NCBI GenBank assembly: GCA_036276735.1
Contig: DASUOH010000008.1
Location: forward strand, 1-64,000
Direction of reading: 5' to 3'
DNA length: 64,000 bases
Source: VRUE01 sp036276735
Lineage (GTDB): Bacteria > Actinomycetota > Thermoleophilia > Solirubrobacterales > 70-9
A model generated the notes under the pieces. It did not search any database, was not told where the DNA came from, and saw nothing but the letters and a program-made list of their open reading frames with translations. This document shows, one piece after another, positions 31,515-38,365 of this stretch. The translations under genes and the position numbers were made by a program. Each line of letters starts with the position of its first letter. Position 1 is the stretch's first letter.

Positions 31515-32489
31515 ATGCGTGAGCGCCTGCAGATCGCGCCGCAGCTCTACGCCAACGTAGCGCTGGTCGCCCTCGCCGCCCTGGCGCTGATCGTCCTCAC
31601 CGGGGCGGCTGTGCGGCTGACCGGCTCCGGGCTCGGCTGCCCGGACTGGCCCAAATGCTACGGGCAGACGGTGCCGCCGCTGGAGACCCACGCGGTGATC
31701 GAGTACGGCAACCGGCTGCTGACCGGCTTCGTCGGCCTCGCGGTGATCGCGGCAAGCGCCCTGGCCTGGTTTCGCCGTCCCTTCCGCTCGCACCTGGCGC
31801 TGTTCGGCGCGATGCTCCCGGTCGGCGTGCTCTGCCAGGCGATTCTCGGCGCCCTCGTCGTCAAGTACCACCTGGCCCCCGGCCTGGTGATGGGCCACTT
31901 CATCCTCTCGATGCTGCTGCTCGACGCCGCCTTCGCGCTGGCCTGGTGCGCCCGCTATGAACCGGGCGAGCGGCGCCCGTCGAGCGACCGACTCGGAGTG
32001 TGGGCGGTGCGCGCCCTGATCCCGCTCGGCCAGCTGACGATCCTGGCGGGCACGATCGCCACCGGCTCCGGCCCCCACGCCGGTGCCCACGAAGGCGAGT
32101 TGGTCCACCGCTTCGACTTTCAGGGTGTCGAGACGCTCGAGTGGGTCGTCCAGCGCCACTCGGCGATCGCGGCCGTCTTCGGCATCGCGGCGATCGGCGT
32201 CTGGCTGCTGCTTCGCCGGCCCGGAGGCGACAGGCGCGCCACGAAGCCCCTCGCCGTCGTAATCGGCCTGCTAGGCCTGCAGGGCGTCGTGGGCGGCCTC
32301 CAATGGGCGCTGGAGCTGCCCTCCGAGCTCGTCTGGCTCCACATCGCCGTGGCCATCGGGACCTGGCTGGCGATGCTGTGGGCAGTGGCGACGGCGGGGC
32401 GTCTGGCGCCCCGACCCACGGCTTCTGCTTCGCAGGGTGCAGCCGACGCGATCGAGTCAGCCGGCGGTCGAGTTCCGATCAAGACGTGA
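31515..32489 (+). CDS. ctaA: Heme A synthase CtaA (COX15 family) (324 aa)
   Basis: Eight helices with the CtaA signature: VLTGAAVRLTGSGLGCPDWP followed by KCYG, the glutamate-histidine EYGNRLLTGFVG, YHLAPGLVMGHFILSMLLLD and the second half with LEWVVQRHSAIAAVFGI and LVWLHIAVAIGTW. Conserved histidines for heme are in place (ETHAVIEYGNR, VQRHS, LHIAV). It oxidises heme O (from CtaB) to heme A. A cysteine pair (CPDWPKC) is present as in actinobacterial CtaA. Confidence 0.93.
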   Translation: MRERLQIAPQLYANVALVALAALALIVLTGAAVRLTGSGLGCPDWPKCYGQTVPPLETHAVIEYGNRLLTGFVGLAVIAASALAWFRRPFRSHLALFGAMLPVGVLCQAILGALVVKYHLAPGLVMGHFILSMLLLDAAFALAWCARYEPGERRPSSDRLGVWAVRALIPLGQLTILAGTIATGSGPHAGAHEGELVHRFDFQGVETLEWVVQRHSAIAAVFGIAAIGVWLLLRRPGGDRRATKPLAVVIGLLGLQGVVGGLQWALELPSELVWLHIAVAIGTWLAMLWAVATAGRLAPRPTASASQGAADAIESAGGRVPIKT

Positions 32490-32537
32490 ACCGAGCCGCT
32501 CGATCTCCCGACTCACCCACGTGAACTCTCGCCGCAT
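32457..32537 (-). CDS. Possible 26-aa peptide gene with strong RBS
   Basis: A 27-codon frame encodes MRREFTWVSREIERLGSRLD plus six residues. It is preceded by AGGTGAGGAG just before the ATG at 32537, an exceptionally good ribosome binding site for this window. It follows the 58-aa membrane protein gene by 14 bp on the same strand and overlaps the 3' end of ctaA. Not recognised; could be real or chance. Confidence 0.35.
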   Translation of the reverse strand: MRREFTWVSREIERLGSRLDRNSTAG

Positions 32538-32551
32538 CTCCTCACCTCTTT

Positions 32552-32728
32552 TCAATCTCCCGCTCGCCTCACCGCTCGGTAGCCGTATGCCGCCGCCGCG
32601 CAGACGAGCACCAGCATCCACAGCGCGCCAAACAGTGGTCGCGTCAGCTGCGTCAAGGCGATGATCGATAGGGCGGCGACCGTGACGATCACCACCCAGC
32701 GGAAGACCGCCTGCTCGGAGAGGCGCAC
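32552..32728 (-). CDS. Small two-helix membrane protein (58 aa)
   Basis: A 59-codon frame from GTG (32728) encodes VRLSEQAVFRWVVIVTVAAL and then SIIALTQLTRPLFGALWMLV followed by LVCAAAAYGYRAVRRAGD. Two transmembrane helices and a basic tail. It accounts for most of the gap between ctaA and the 260-aa membrane protein gene and is divergent from the latter. No family is recognised. Confidence 0.5.
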   Translation of the reverse strand: MRLSEQAVFRWVVIVTVAALSIIALTQLTRPLFGALWMLVLVCAAAAYGYRAVRRAGD

Positions 32729-32782
32729 GGGCTAAGAGGTGGGGTCGCGAAGGCGGACGATGCGGGCATTATCCGGCACCTC

Positions 32783-33565
32783 GTGACCCTGCTCGCTGCC
32801 AAAATCCTCCTCGCTCCGCTCTGCGTTGTTGCGGTGTCCATTGCGGGTCGCCGCTGGGGCATTGCCGTCGCGGGCCTGCTCGGCGGACTGCCCGTCGTCG
32901 CGGGGCCCATCCTCCTTGTCATGACCCTCCTCCACGGTCACGAGTTCGGCACCGACGCCGCCGCCGGCACGCTGCTCGGGCTCGCCGCCCTCACCGCCTT
33001 CGTCGTCGCCTACGGCCATGTCGGGATGGTTGCCGGGCCAGCCCGGAGCCTCCTCTGCGGCTGGGCGGCATTCTTGGTCGCCGTCGCCGCGCTGAACGCA
33101 ATCGAGCCGCCGCTGGTGCTGTCGCTCGGACTGGTCGGCGCTTGCTTCGCGCTCGGCCTGAGAGCACTGCCGCCCGCGCCGCCCGCCCGGGCGACCGCCG
33201 CACCGCCGTGGTGGGACCTCCCCGGCCGCGCCCTCGCGGCCCTCAGCCTGGTGCTCGGCTTGACCGCCGTCTCCGGGGCGCTCGGACCGCACCTGAGCGG
33301 GCTGCTCGCGCCGTTCCCGATCCTCACCAGCGTCCTTGCCGTCTTCAGCCACGCCCACGATGGCTTCGCCGCGGTCGCCGTCCTGCTGCGCAACTTCGTG
33401 GTCGGCTTCTACGGCTTCGCAGCCTTCTGCTTCGCGCTGGCGATCGCCCTGCAGGACCTGTCGACCGCCGCTGCCTTCGGCATCGCGACGGCGGCGGCGC
33501 TGACCGTCCAGGCAGCGATCGTCGGCCTGCGCTGGCGCCTCGCCGCGGCGCCTTCCACGACCTGA
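32783..33565 (+). CDS. Polytopic membrane protein, two-halves architecture (260 aa)
   Basis: About eight helices. The first half contains LLGGLPVVAGPILLVMTLLH and the second LLAPFPILTSVLAVFSHAHD. Both halves show a 'GGLP-V-A/L-AP-FPI' type helix-breaking motif, suggesting an internal duplication as in small transporters. No family name is certain. The gene ends 14 bp before the left 41-bp copy of the ctaE 3' end, so it may originally have been convergent with ctaE. Confidence 0.7.
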   Translation: MTLLAAKILLAPLCVVAVSIAGRRWGIAVAGLLGGLPVVAGPILLVMTLLHGHEFGTDAAAGTLLGLAALTAFVVAYGHVGMVAGPARSLLCGWAAFLVAVAALNAIEPPLVLSLGLVGACFALGLRALPPAPPARATAAPPWWDLPGRALAALSLVLGLTAVSGALGPHLSGLLAPFPILTSVLAVFSHAHDGFAAVAVLLRNFVVGFYGFAAFCFALAIALQDLSTAAAFGIATAAALTVQAAIVGLRWRLAAAPSTT

Positions 33566-33578
33566 CGCGAAGCGGCTC

Positions 33579-33619
33579 CTAGAGGATGTAGACGCTGACG
33601 TAGACGATGATCCACATCA
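33579..33619 (+). repeat. Left attachment-like direct repeat (41 bp, copy of ctaE 3' end)
   Basis: These 41 bp, beginning CTAGAGGATGTAGACG, are identical to 36858-36898, which encode the last 13 codons and TAG stop of ctaE. Outside the repeat the sequences diverge (upstream GCGGCTC versus GCCGCTT; downstream TGCCGCG versus CGTCGAC). This is the pattern left by site-specific integration into a gene 3' end. Confidence 0.85.
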
Positions 33620-33828
33620 TGCCGCGCCTGCATGACAGTGCGGATTGCGCTTGTTCAAGCGGTTCCGAGTCCGGCTAAGTTCGGTTGTCGCCGGTCTCGC
33701 TGGGCACGAGTGGCGCACCTTGTGCTCTCACCGCATGCAGGGAGGAAGACGGCGCGGTGGAACTCAAGGAGACGACCTCAGATGATGCAAACATATGTTC
33801 GTAGAGAATAAGAGACTAGGCTGAAGAA

Positions 33829-34557
33829 ATGGCGGACAGAAGCGCAATTGAGTGGACCGAGGCAACCTGGAACCCGGTCACGGGCTGCGACAAGGTCTCG
33901 CCCGGATGCGCCCATTGCTACGCAGAGGCATTCGCCGAGCGGTGGCGGGGAGTCGCTGGGCATCCCTACGAGCAGGGGTTCGATTTGCGTCTCTGGCCTC
34001 AGCGCCTGAGCCAGCCTCAGCGCTGGAAGCGACCTCGAATGATTTTCGTCAACTCGATGAGCGATTTGTTCCATGAGCGCATTCCCGTGGATTTCATCCG
34101 CCGGGTCTTCGATTCCATCGAGAACGCGCATTGGCATACCTTCCAAATCCTTACTAAGCGTCCCGAGCGCATGGTCGAACTCGCCGACCAGCTCTCCTGG
34201 CCGGCGAACGTCTGGATGGGCGTCAGTATCGAGAACCGTCGATTCGTGGATCGAGCGGATGCACTACGTGAAGTGCCGGCGGCCGTTCGCTTCATCTCTG
34301 CGGAGCCCCTGCTTGGACCGCTCGAAGACCTTGACCTGGGTCAGATCGACTGGCTGATCGCAGGCGGAGAGTCTGGCCCCCGCGCAAGACCAGCCAAGGT
34401 GGAATGGATCAGGGGGCTGCGTGATCGCTGCGAGGACGAGGGTGTTGCGTTCTTCTTTAAGCAATGGGGTGGCCGGACGCCCAAGGCGGGCGGCAGGTTG
34501 CTAGATGGCATCGAGCACAACGGAATGCCGCCTTCACGACCTCTCGTTGCCCTCTAA
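33829..34557 (+). CDS. Three-Cys-motif protein, phage Gp37/Gp68-like (DUF5131) (242 aa)
   Basis: The start SAIEWTEATWNPVTGC followed by DKVSPGCAHCYAEAFAERW gives the three cysteines C20, C27 and C30 in a C-x6-C-x2-C pattern resembling a radical-SAM iron-sulfur site. MIFVNSMSDLFHERIP, FQILTKRPERM, NVWMGVSIEN and WLIAGGESGPRARP are the other hallmarks of the Gp37/Gp68 family. Function unproven; known in phages and mobile elements, paired with TcmP. Its end overlaps the convergent tcmP-like gene by 4 bp. Confidence 0.92.
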   Translation: MADRSAIEWTEATWNPVTGCDKVSPGCAHCYAEAFAERWRGVAGHPYEQGFDLRLWPQRLSQPQRWKRPRMIFVNSMSDLFHERIPVDFIRRVFDSIENAHWHTFQILTKRPERMVELADQLSWPANVWMGVSIENRRFVDRADALREVPAAVRFISAEPLLGPLEDLDLGQIDWLIAGGESGPRARPAKVEWIRGLRDRCEDEGVAFFFKQWGGRTPKAGGRLLDGIEHNGMPPSRPLVAL

Positions 34558-35672
34558 TCGCAGAACCGGATCCGGACACCTGCGGCAAGTCGCTTTTGAC
34601 CGCCACTGCGGTCGACTTCGACTTGGCCAGCCTTCTCGGCCGGCGCGAGCGTTTTCCCTTTGAGGTGGCCGGATACGCGATAAGGAGTCTCTAGCAGGGT
34701 TGCCCTTTCAGCCTCCTCGATCGTGAACCACTTGCCCTGGAACTTCTTCCGCAAGTGTTCAAGAAGGGGTTGGGTGTCCACGTCGCTCTGAAACAGAACC
34801 TCTTGCCCCTCATCCGTACGAGTTGCGACGTAGCGGGTCCCTTCGACCGGATCCACGGACCACATCGCGTCCTTCATGAGTTCTAACCCCTTGTCATGTG
34901 GGGTAGCGAAAACGAGTCGGTAGTCATTTCCATCTGCCGTTCGAAGCTCGAAGGAACGGACGTGCTTGACATCCCCTCGACTGCCAAGCTGCTCCTCGAA
35001 GAGCCCCAGTAGAAACGCCCCCTTCTCCTCCCCCTTCATCTTGATTGCCTCGCGCCACCGCTCGCTTCCAAACAGGGAGGTCATAGCGTTCTCTTGACCC
35101 TCTCGCCCGACGAATCGGACGAGATAATTGAGAGGCAGGAAGATCAGAGCCTCACAGCGCTCGAAGGTGAGAAACCTGCCCGCCAGAGACATCGAGGCTG
35201 CCGAATACCCGAAGGGATCGATGAACGCGAAGGTCGGAACCAGGGTCCGGCCCTGCTTCTTGTGCACATCGTCAACCATGCGGCCAAACGTCTCCTCAAA
35301 CTCTCCATGCTCGGGCGCGACTTTGACGTTCGCTGGAACATCCAACGCGTCCAACTCTTTCTCGAGATGCTCGAAACGGCGATTGTCGTGCTCAATGAAG
35401 AGGTAAAGAAACTCCACCTTCTTCATCCGCTCGAATGCCTCGTGCTCAAGCAGCGTCTTCAGCATGATCAGCGGTGAGCCATCCTCCCCAGTCGCATACC
35501 GGCCCGGTCCGGCGAAGCCGTCTACAACGAGCAGCCTCGGCGGATTGACTGGATCGTTTACGCGCAACGCTTGCTGCCCCATGACGGGCAGCCAGGCGGA
35601 GAGATACGAACGAAGAACCCGATGCTTCGCACGCGTGTGGTCGTCTAGGTCCCAAAGGACAGGCTCAGACAT
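34554..35672 (-). CDS. tcmP: Three-Cys-motif partner protein TcmP (372 aa)
   Basis: The N-terminus VLWDLDDHTRAKHRVLRSYL and the motif LLVVDGFAGPGRY (residues about 48-60) look like a SAM-binding loop. LYLFIEHDNRRFEHLEKEL and then FAFIDPFGYSAASM (DPFG, like a methyltransferase catalytic motif) follow. The C-terminal third is a winged-helix-like extension. TcmP is by definition the partner of the three-Cys-motif protein encoded convergently next door. I infer a methyltransferase-like fold from these two motifs; no reaction has been shown for it here. Confidence 0.9.
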   Translation of the reverse strand: MSEPVLWDLDDHTRAKHRVLRSYLSAWLPVMGQQALRVNDPVNPPRLLVVDGFAGPGRYATGEDGSPLIMLKTLLEHEAFERMKKVEFLYLFIEHDNRRFEHLEKELDALDVPANVKVAPEHGEFEETFGRMVDDVHKKQGRTLVPTFAFIDPFGYSAASMSLAGRFLTFERCEALIFLPLNYLVRFVGREGQENAMTSLFGSERWREAIKMKGEEKGAFLLGLFEEQLGSRGDVKHVRSFELRTADGNDYRLVFATPHDKGLELMKDAMWSVDPVEGTRYVATRTDEGQEVLFQSDVDTQPLLEHLRKKFQGKWFTIEEAERATLLETPYRVSGHLKGKTLAPAEKAGQVEVDRSGGQKRLAAGVRIRFCD

Positions 35673-36136
35673 AACTGCGGCAGCCTAAATGTCCTAGTGG
35701 TCGAACTTTGCCCCCGCGATCCGGCAGCGATGTTCGTAGAGAGCGATGCGGAGCCAGCCGCGGAGGCGATAGCGACGGCGCCGGGTGCGAAGGGCGCGAG
35801 GGGGCAGCCGCGCGGTGTCGCGACCGGACGGTTCGACGGAGCCCTCCAGAGGGCGAACGGGCGTCGAGGCGGCGGGCCAGCGTGAGCACAGACCACGGAG
35901 GGAAGCGAGCTGACTTCGAGATCACCACAAGCCTGAGTCGAATGCAGAGAATGTCGGCATACGTTCACCGCCGAAGCACCGACCACAAGCGGAATCGCGG
36001 CGTTTTGCCGGCACTTGATTGCGATTAGCCAGTCGAACCGCTAGGCGAATAGCCACGTGAAATCGCGCTGAGCGGGTTCGCCTTCATGCAACTGGGCAGT
36101 TGCGGCCACCTTGCTCGCTCTTTGCCTTCGTTGGGC
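35673..36136. other. Island segment without a recognisable gene
   Basis: No frame in this 464-bp stretch has a recognisable protein pattern or a good ribosome binding site. Short frames, such as one from GTG about 35883 encoding roughly 48 residues, cannot be supported. It may contain the promoter of tcmP (minus strand) and decayed mobile-element DNA. Confidence 0.4.
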
Positions 36137-36363
36137 ATGGCCAAGAAGCTCGCTGTCACGATCCCGCGCGTAGCGCTCACCCCAACCGAGGCTGCCGCCA
36201 TCGGCGTCGGCCCTGACTTCTTCGACACTACGTCGCGTCGCCTGTGCGCCCGATCCGGCGTGGCCGCAAGCGCCTGGTTCCCGTCAGGGAACTGGAACGC
36301 TGGGCGACTAAGAACGCAAGCCGGCGCTACCATGAGAGCAGACGACCGCCAAGCCGGCGATAG
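36137..36363 (+). pseudogene. Frameshifted excisionase/helix-turn-helix gene
   Basis: From ATG 36137 the frame reads MAKKLAVTIPRVALTPTEAA and then AIGVGPDFFD, a typical excisionase/MerR-like start. The expected continuation (HYVASPVRPIRRGRKRLVPV, RELERWATKNASRR) is encoded in a neighbouring frame beginning right after FFD, near 36227, and ends at TAG 36361. A one-base loss at that junction explains it. The unshifted frame runs on as low-complexity residues. Such genes normally sit next to an integrase, which is missing here. Confidence 0.7.
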
Positions 36364-36399
36364 GCGCTCCCCCACCGGCCAGCTTCTAGGCTGCCGTTC

Positions 36400-36540
36400 G
36401 TGGCCGGCACCCAGAAGGCCCGCAAAGCGGTCCGCGCCGCCCAGGCGAAGTTCGAGCGCGAACAGGCCGCGGCTCACAAGGCGGGTCCGGTAGAAGCTCA
36501 GAGAGTCAGCGCGTCACCAATATTGCTGCGACCCGGATAA
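36400..36540 (+). CDS. Small charged protein of mobile-element type (46 aa)
   Basis: A GTG-started frame encodes MAGTQKARKAVRAAQAKFER and then EQAAAHKAGPVEAQRVSA. The N-terminal KARKAVRAAQAKFEREQAAA helix resembles small alpha-helical proteins encoded next to excisionase genes in actinobacterial integrative elements. It starts 37 bp after the excisionase pseudogene and its end overlaps the convergent membrane gene. Moderate support only. Confidence 0.4.
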   Translation: MAGTQKARKAVRAAQAKFEREQAAAHKAGPVEAQRVSASPILLRPG

Positions 36541-36815
36541 CGGTGGCCGGTCTGAATCAGCTTGACTTCGTCGTAGAACCGCTTGGCCCACCAAGAATCG
36601 GCACGCGCCAGCCGCGTTGCCGCCAGTATCGACGGGATCCCAAACAAGATGAACAGACCGAGGATGCTCAAGGCATAGCGGCCCTTCAAGCAGCCGATGA
36701 TCGCGAAAGGCGAAAAGATCAGCGCGACGGTTAGGGCGGCAGCCACGAACTCTTTGTCGGTTGAAGGGCAGCGATTCTTTAGCTGAAGCGCTCGCTGGCG
36801 CACAGCGTGGCGCAC
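36498..36815 (-). CDS. Small membrane protein of the island (105 aa)
   Basis: Two transmembrane helices (AALTVALIFSPFAIIGCLKG and YALSILGLFILFGIPSILAA) are followed by RLARADSWWAKRFYDEVKLI, a charged cytosolic tail seen in small actinobacterial membrane proteins. Topology loosely recalls superinfection-immunity proteins, but that is only a resemblance. It lies between the excisionase pseudogene and ctaE, inside the right boundary of the island. Confidence 0.6.
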   Translation of the reverse strand: MRHAVRQRALQLKNRCPSTDKEFVAAALTVALIFSPFAIIGCLKGRYALSILGLFILFGIPSILAATRLARADSWWAKRFYDEVKLIQTGHRYPGRSNIGDALTL

Positions 36816-36857
36816 CGGTGACGCGCCCCTGGCGCAAACCGCTTGCTAGAGCCGCTT

Positions 36858-36898
36858 CTAGAGGATGTAGACGCTGACGTAGACGATGATCCACATCA
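36858..36898 (+). repeat. Right attachment-like direct repeat (41 bp, ctaE 3' end)
   Basis: Identical to 33579-33619. This copy is part of the intact ctaE gene (codons for the C-terminal DVMWIIVYVSVYIL plus TAG on the minus strand), so integration left ctaE functional. Confidence 0.85.
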
Positions 36899-37484
36899 CG
36901 TCGACGAAGTGCCAGTAGATGCCGGGCACCTCGACGCCGAGGTGGTCCTTCGCGGCCGGCCCGTAGTGGCCGCGGAAGGCGCGGATCGTCGCGAAGGTGA
37001 GGAGGGCGAGGCCGACGAAGACGTGGGCGCCGTGCAGGCCGGTGAGGCTGTAGAAGATCGAGCCGAAGCCGAAGTCGCGGGCGCTGAAGCCGATGTTGAC
37101 GTACTCGTTGAGCTGGATGAAGAGGAAGGTCGCTCCCAGCAGCCAGGTGAGGACGAGGCCCAATTTGAGGCCGGCGTGGTTGCCCTTGCGGATCGACTCG
37201 AGCGCGTAGTGGATGGTGAAGCTCGAGGAGACGAGGATCGCCGTGTTGACGCCGGCCACCGCCTTCGGCAGCTCGAACCCCTCCGGCGGCCAGCTCGGCG
37301 GGTCGACGACGACGCGCAGGAAGAAGTAGGCGGCGAAGAAGGCGCCGAACAGCATGACCTCCGAGACGATGAAGAGAAGGATCCCCAGCGTTTGGCGGTC
37401 CATCCGCGAGCTCTGGTTGGCCTCCGGCGGGCCGTGGTGCTCGGCGTGACCGTGGTGCCCGGCTGCGACGCTTGCGCTCTCCAT
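36858..37484 (-). CDS. ctaE: Cytochrome c oxidase subunit III CtaE (208 aa)
   Basis: Five to six helices with the subunit III signature: LGILLFIVSEVMLFGAFFAA, SSFTIHYALESIRKGN, LFIQLNEYVNIGFSARDFGF, GLHGAHVFVGLALL and the end GIYWHFVDVMWIIVYVSVYI. No metal sites, as usual. It is the last gene of the canonical cox operon; its ATG overlaps the preceding stop (TGATG). The 3' end has been used as integration site by the neighbouring island. Confidence 0.95.
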   Translation of the reverse strand: MESASVAAGHHGHAEHHGPPEANQSSRMDRQTLGILLFIVSEVMLFGAFFAAYFFLRVVVDPPSWPPEGFELPKAVAGVNTAILVSSSFTIHYALESIRKGNHAGLKLGLVLTWLLGATFLFIQLNEYVNIGFSARDFGFGSIFYSLTGLHGAHVFVGLALLTFATIRAFRGHYGPAAKDHLGVEVPGIYWHFVDVMWIIVYVSVYIL

Positions 37485-38365
37485 CAGGCTTCGTCCTCTC
37501 CCCCGGCGACGGCGGCGGCGACCGCGGCTGCAGGTCGGCCGACCTCGAGGTGCTCGACCGGCTTGTCGGTGATCTCGCGGGTGCGCCCGATCAGGTCCTC
37601 GTCGAGCCAGCGCGAGCTCTCACCCGAGAAGGTCGAGATCAGCACCTCGTCGACGCTGTAATGCTCGATCGCGTTGCGGATCGCGTGGAAGGGGTCCGGG
37701 CTCATCGGCTGGCCGGTCGCATCGATGTCGGCGCGGTACAGCTCCGCCAGGGTCGAGGCGAGGTCCCGGGCGACCACGGACTGGGAGACATCGTCGCTGC
37801 GCGGGCAAATGATCGTGTAGCGGTGCGGGTGGCCGGCGGCGCGCTCCTTGAGACGGCTGACCAGGTCGGGGGCGGCGACGGTCTTGGTGGCGACGACCAG
37901 GGTGTGGCTTTTCTCCCAGCTCACCGAGTCGTCGGCGATCCGCACCGGGATGTGCGTCACCTCGACCTCGGGCTCGAAGTGGGCCCGCGCCCACTCGACC
38001 AGATCCTTGCGGGTGAAGCCGAAGCGGGTCTCGCTGGCCGCGGAGAGCAACACCTCGCCCGGCTCGTGGGCGCGCACGGCGTCGTCGAGCGCCAGCACGG
38101 GGTCGCGGTCCATGACCTCGCCGACCGACTCGATCCCGTACTCGGAGAGGACCGACATCGTCACCTCGACCCGCGCCCGCGCCGCGTCGTGCAGCTCGCC
38201 GGAGTCGATCAGCTGGCCGACCGCCGGCTGGTTCTGCGGTGCCACCACGGCGACGAAGGGAACGCTTCCTGCCCGCTCGGCGACCGCTTTCAGCAGCTTG
38301 CGCCCGCCTGCGACCTCGTTCAGGAAGACCAGCAGCGGCCGCCCCTCAGCAGCGGCCTCGCTCAC
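37484..38365 (-). CDS. Tandem Usp-like protein inserted in the cox operon (293 aa)
   Basis: A soluble protein with two similar alpha/beta halves: PLLVFLNEVAGGRKLLKAVA, PFVAVVAPQNQPAVGQ, EVLLSAASE in the first, and THIPVRIAD, SHTLVVATKTV, HRYTIICPRSDD, DEVLISTFSG in the second. The order of strands matches universal stress/adenine-nucleotide-alpha-hydrolase-like folds. GTG start overlapping the ctaD stop (GTGA) and 1-bp overlap with ctaE show tight coupling with oxidase synthesis. Possibly a sensor or assembly factor; not established. Confidence 0.7.
   Translation of the reverse strand: MSEAAAEGRPLLVFLNEVAGGRKLLKAVAERAGSVPFVAVVAPQNQPAVGQLIDSGELHDAARARVEVTMSVLSEYGIESVGEVMDRDPVLALDDAVRAHEPGEVLLSAASETRFGFTRKDLVEWARAHFEPEVEVTHIPVRIADDSVSWEKSHTLVVATKTVAAPDLVSRLKERAAGHPHRYTIICPRSDDVSQSVVARDLASTLAELYRADIDATGQPMSPDPFHAIRNAIEHYSVDEVLISTFSGESSRWLDEDLIGRTREITDKPVEHLEVGRPAAAVAAAVAGGEDEA

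Larger units (their letters stand above)
33579..36898. mobile_element. 3.3-kb genomic island inserted at the ctaE 3' end
   Basis: The two 41-bp direct repeats bound a segment with a different gene style: an accessory DUF5131/TcmP pair, a frameshifted excisionase-like gene, a small orphan ORF and an orphan membrane protein. Lower-GC stretches (for example 33770-34100 and 34900-35450) contrast with the neighbours. No integrase gene is present, so it is either a decayed or a satellite-type element mobilised in trans. Confidence 0.75.
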
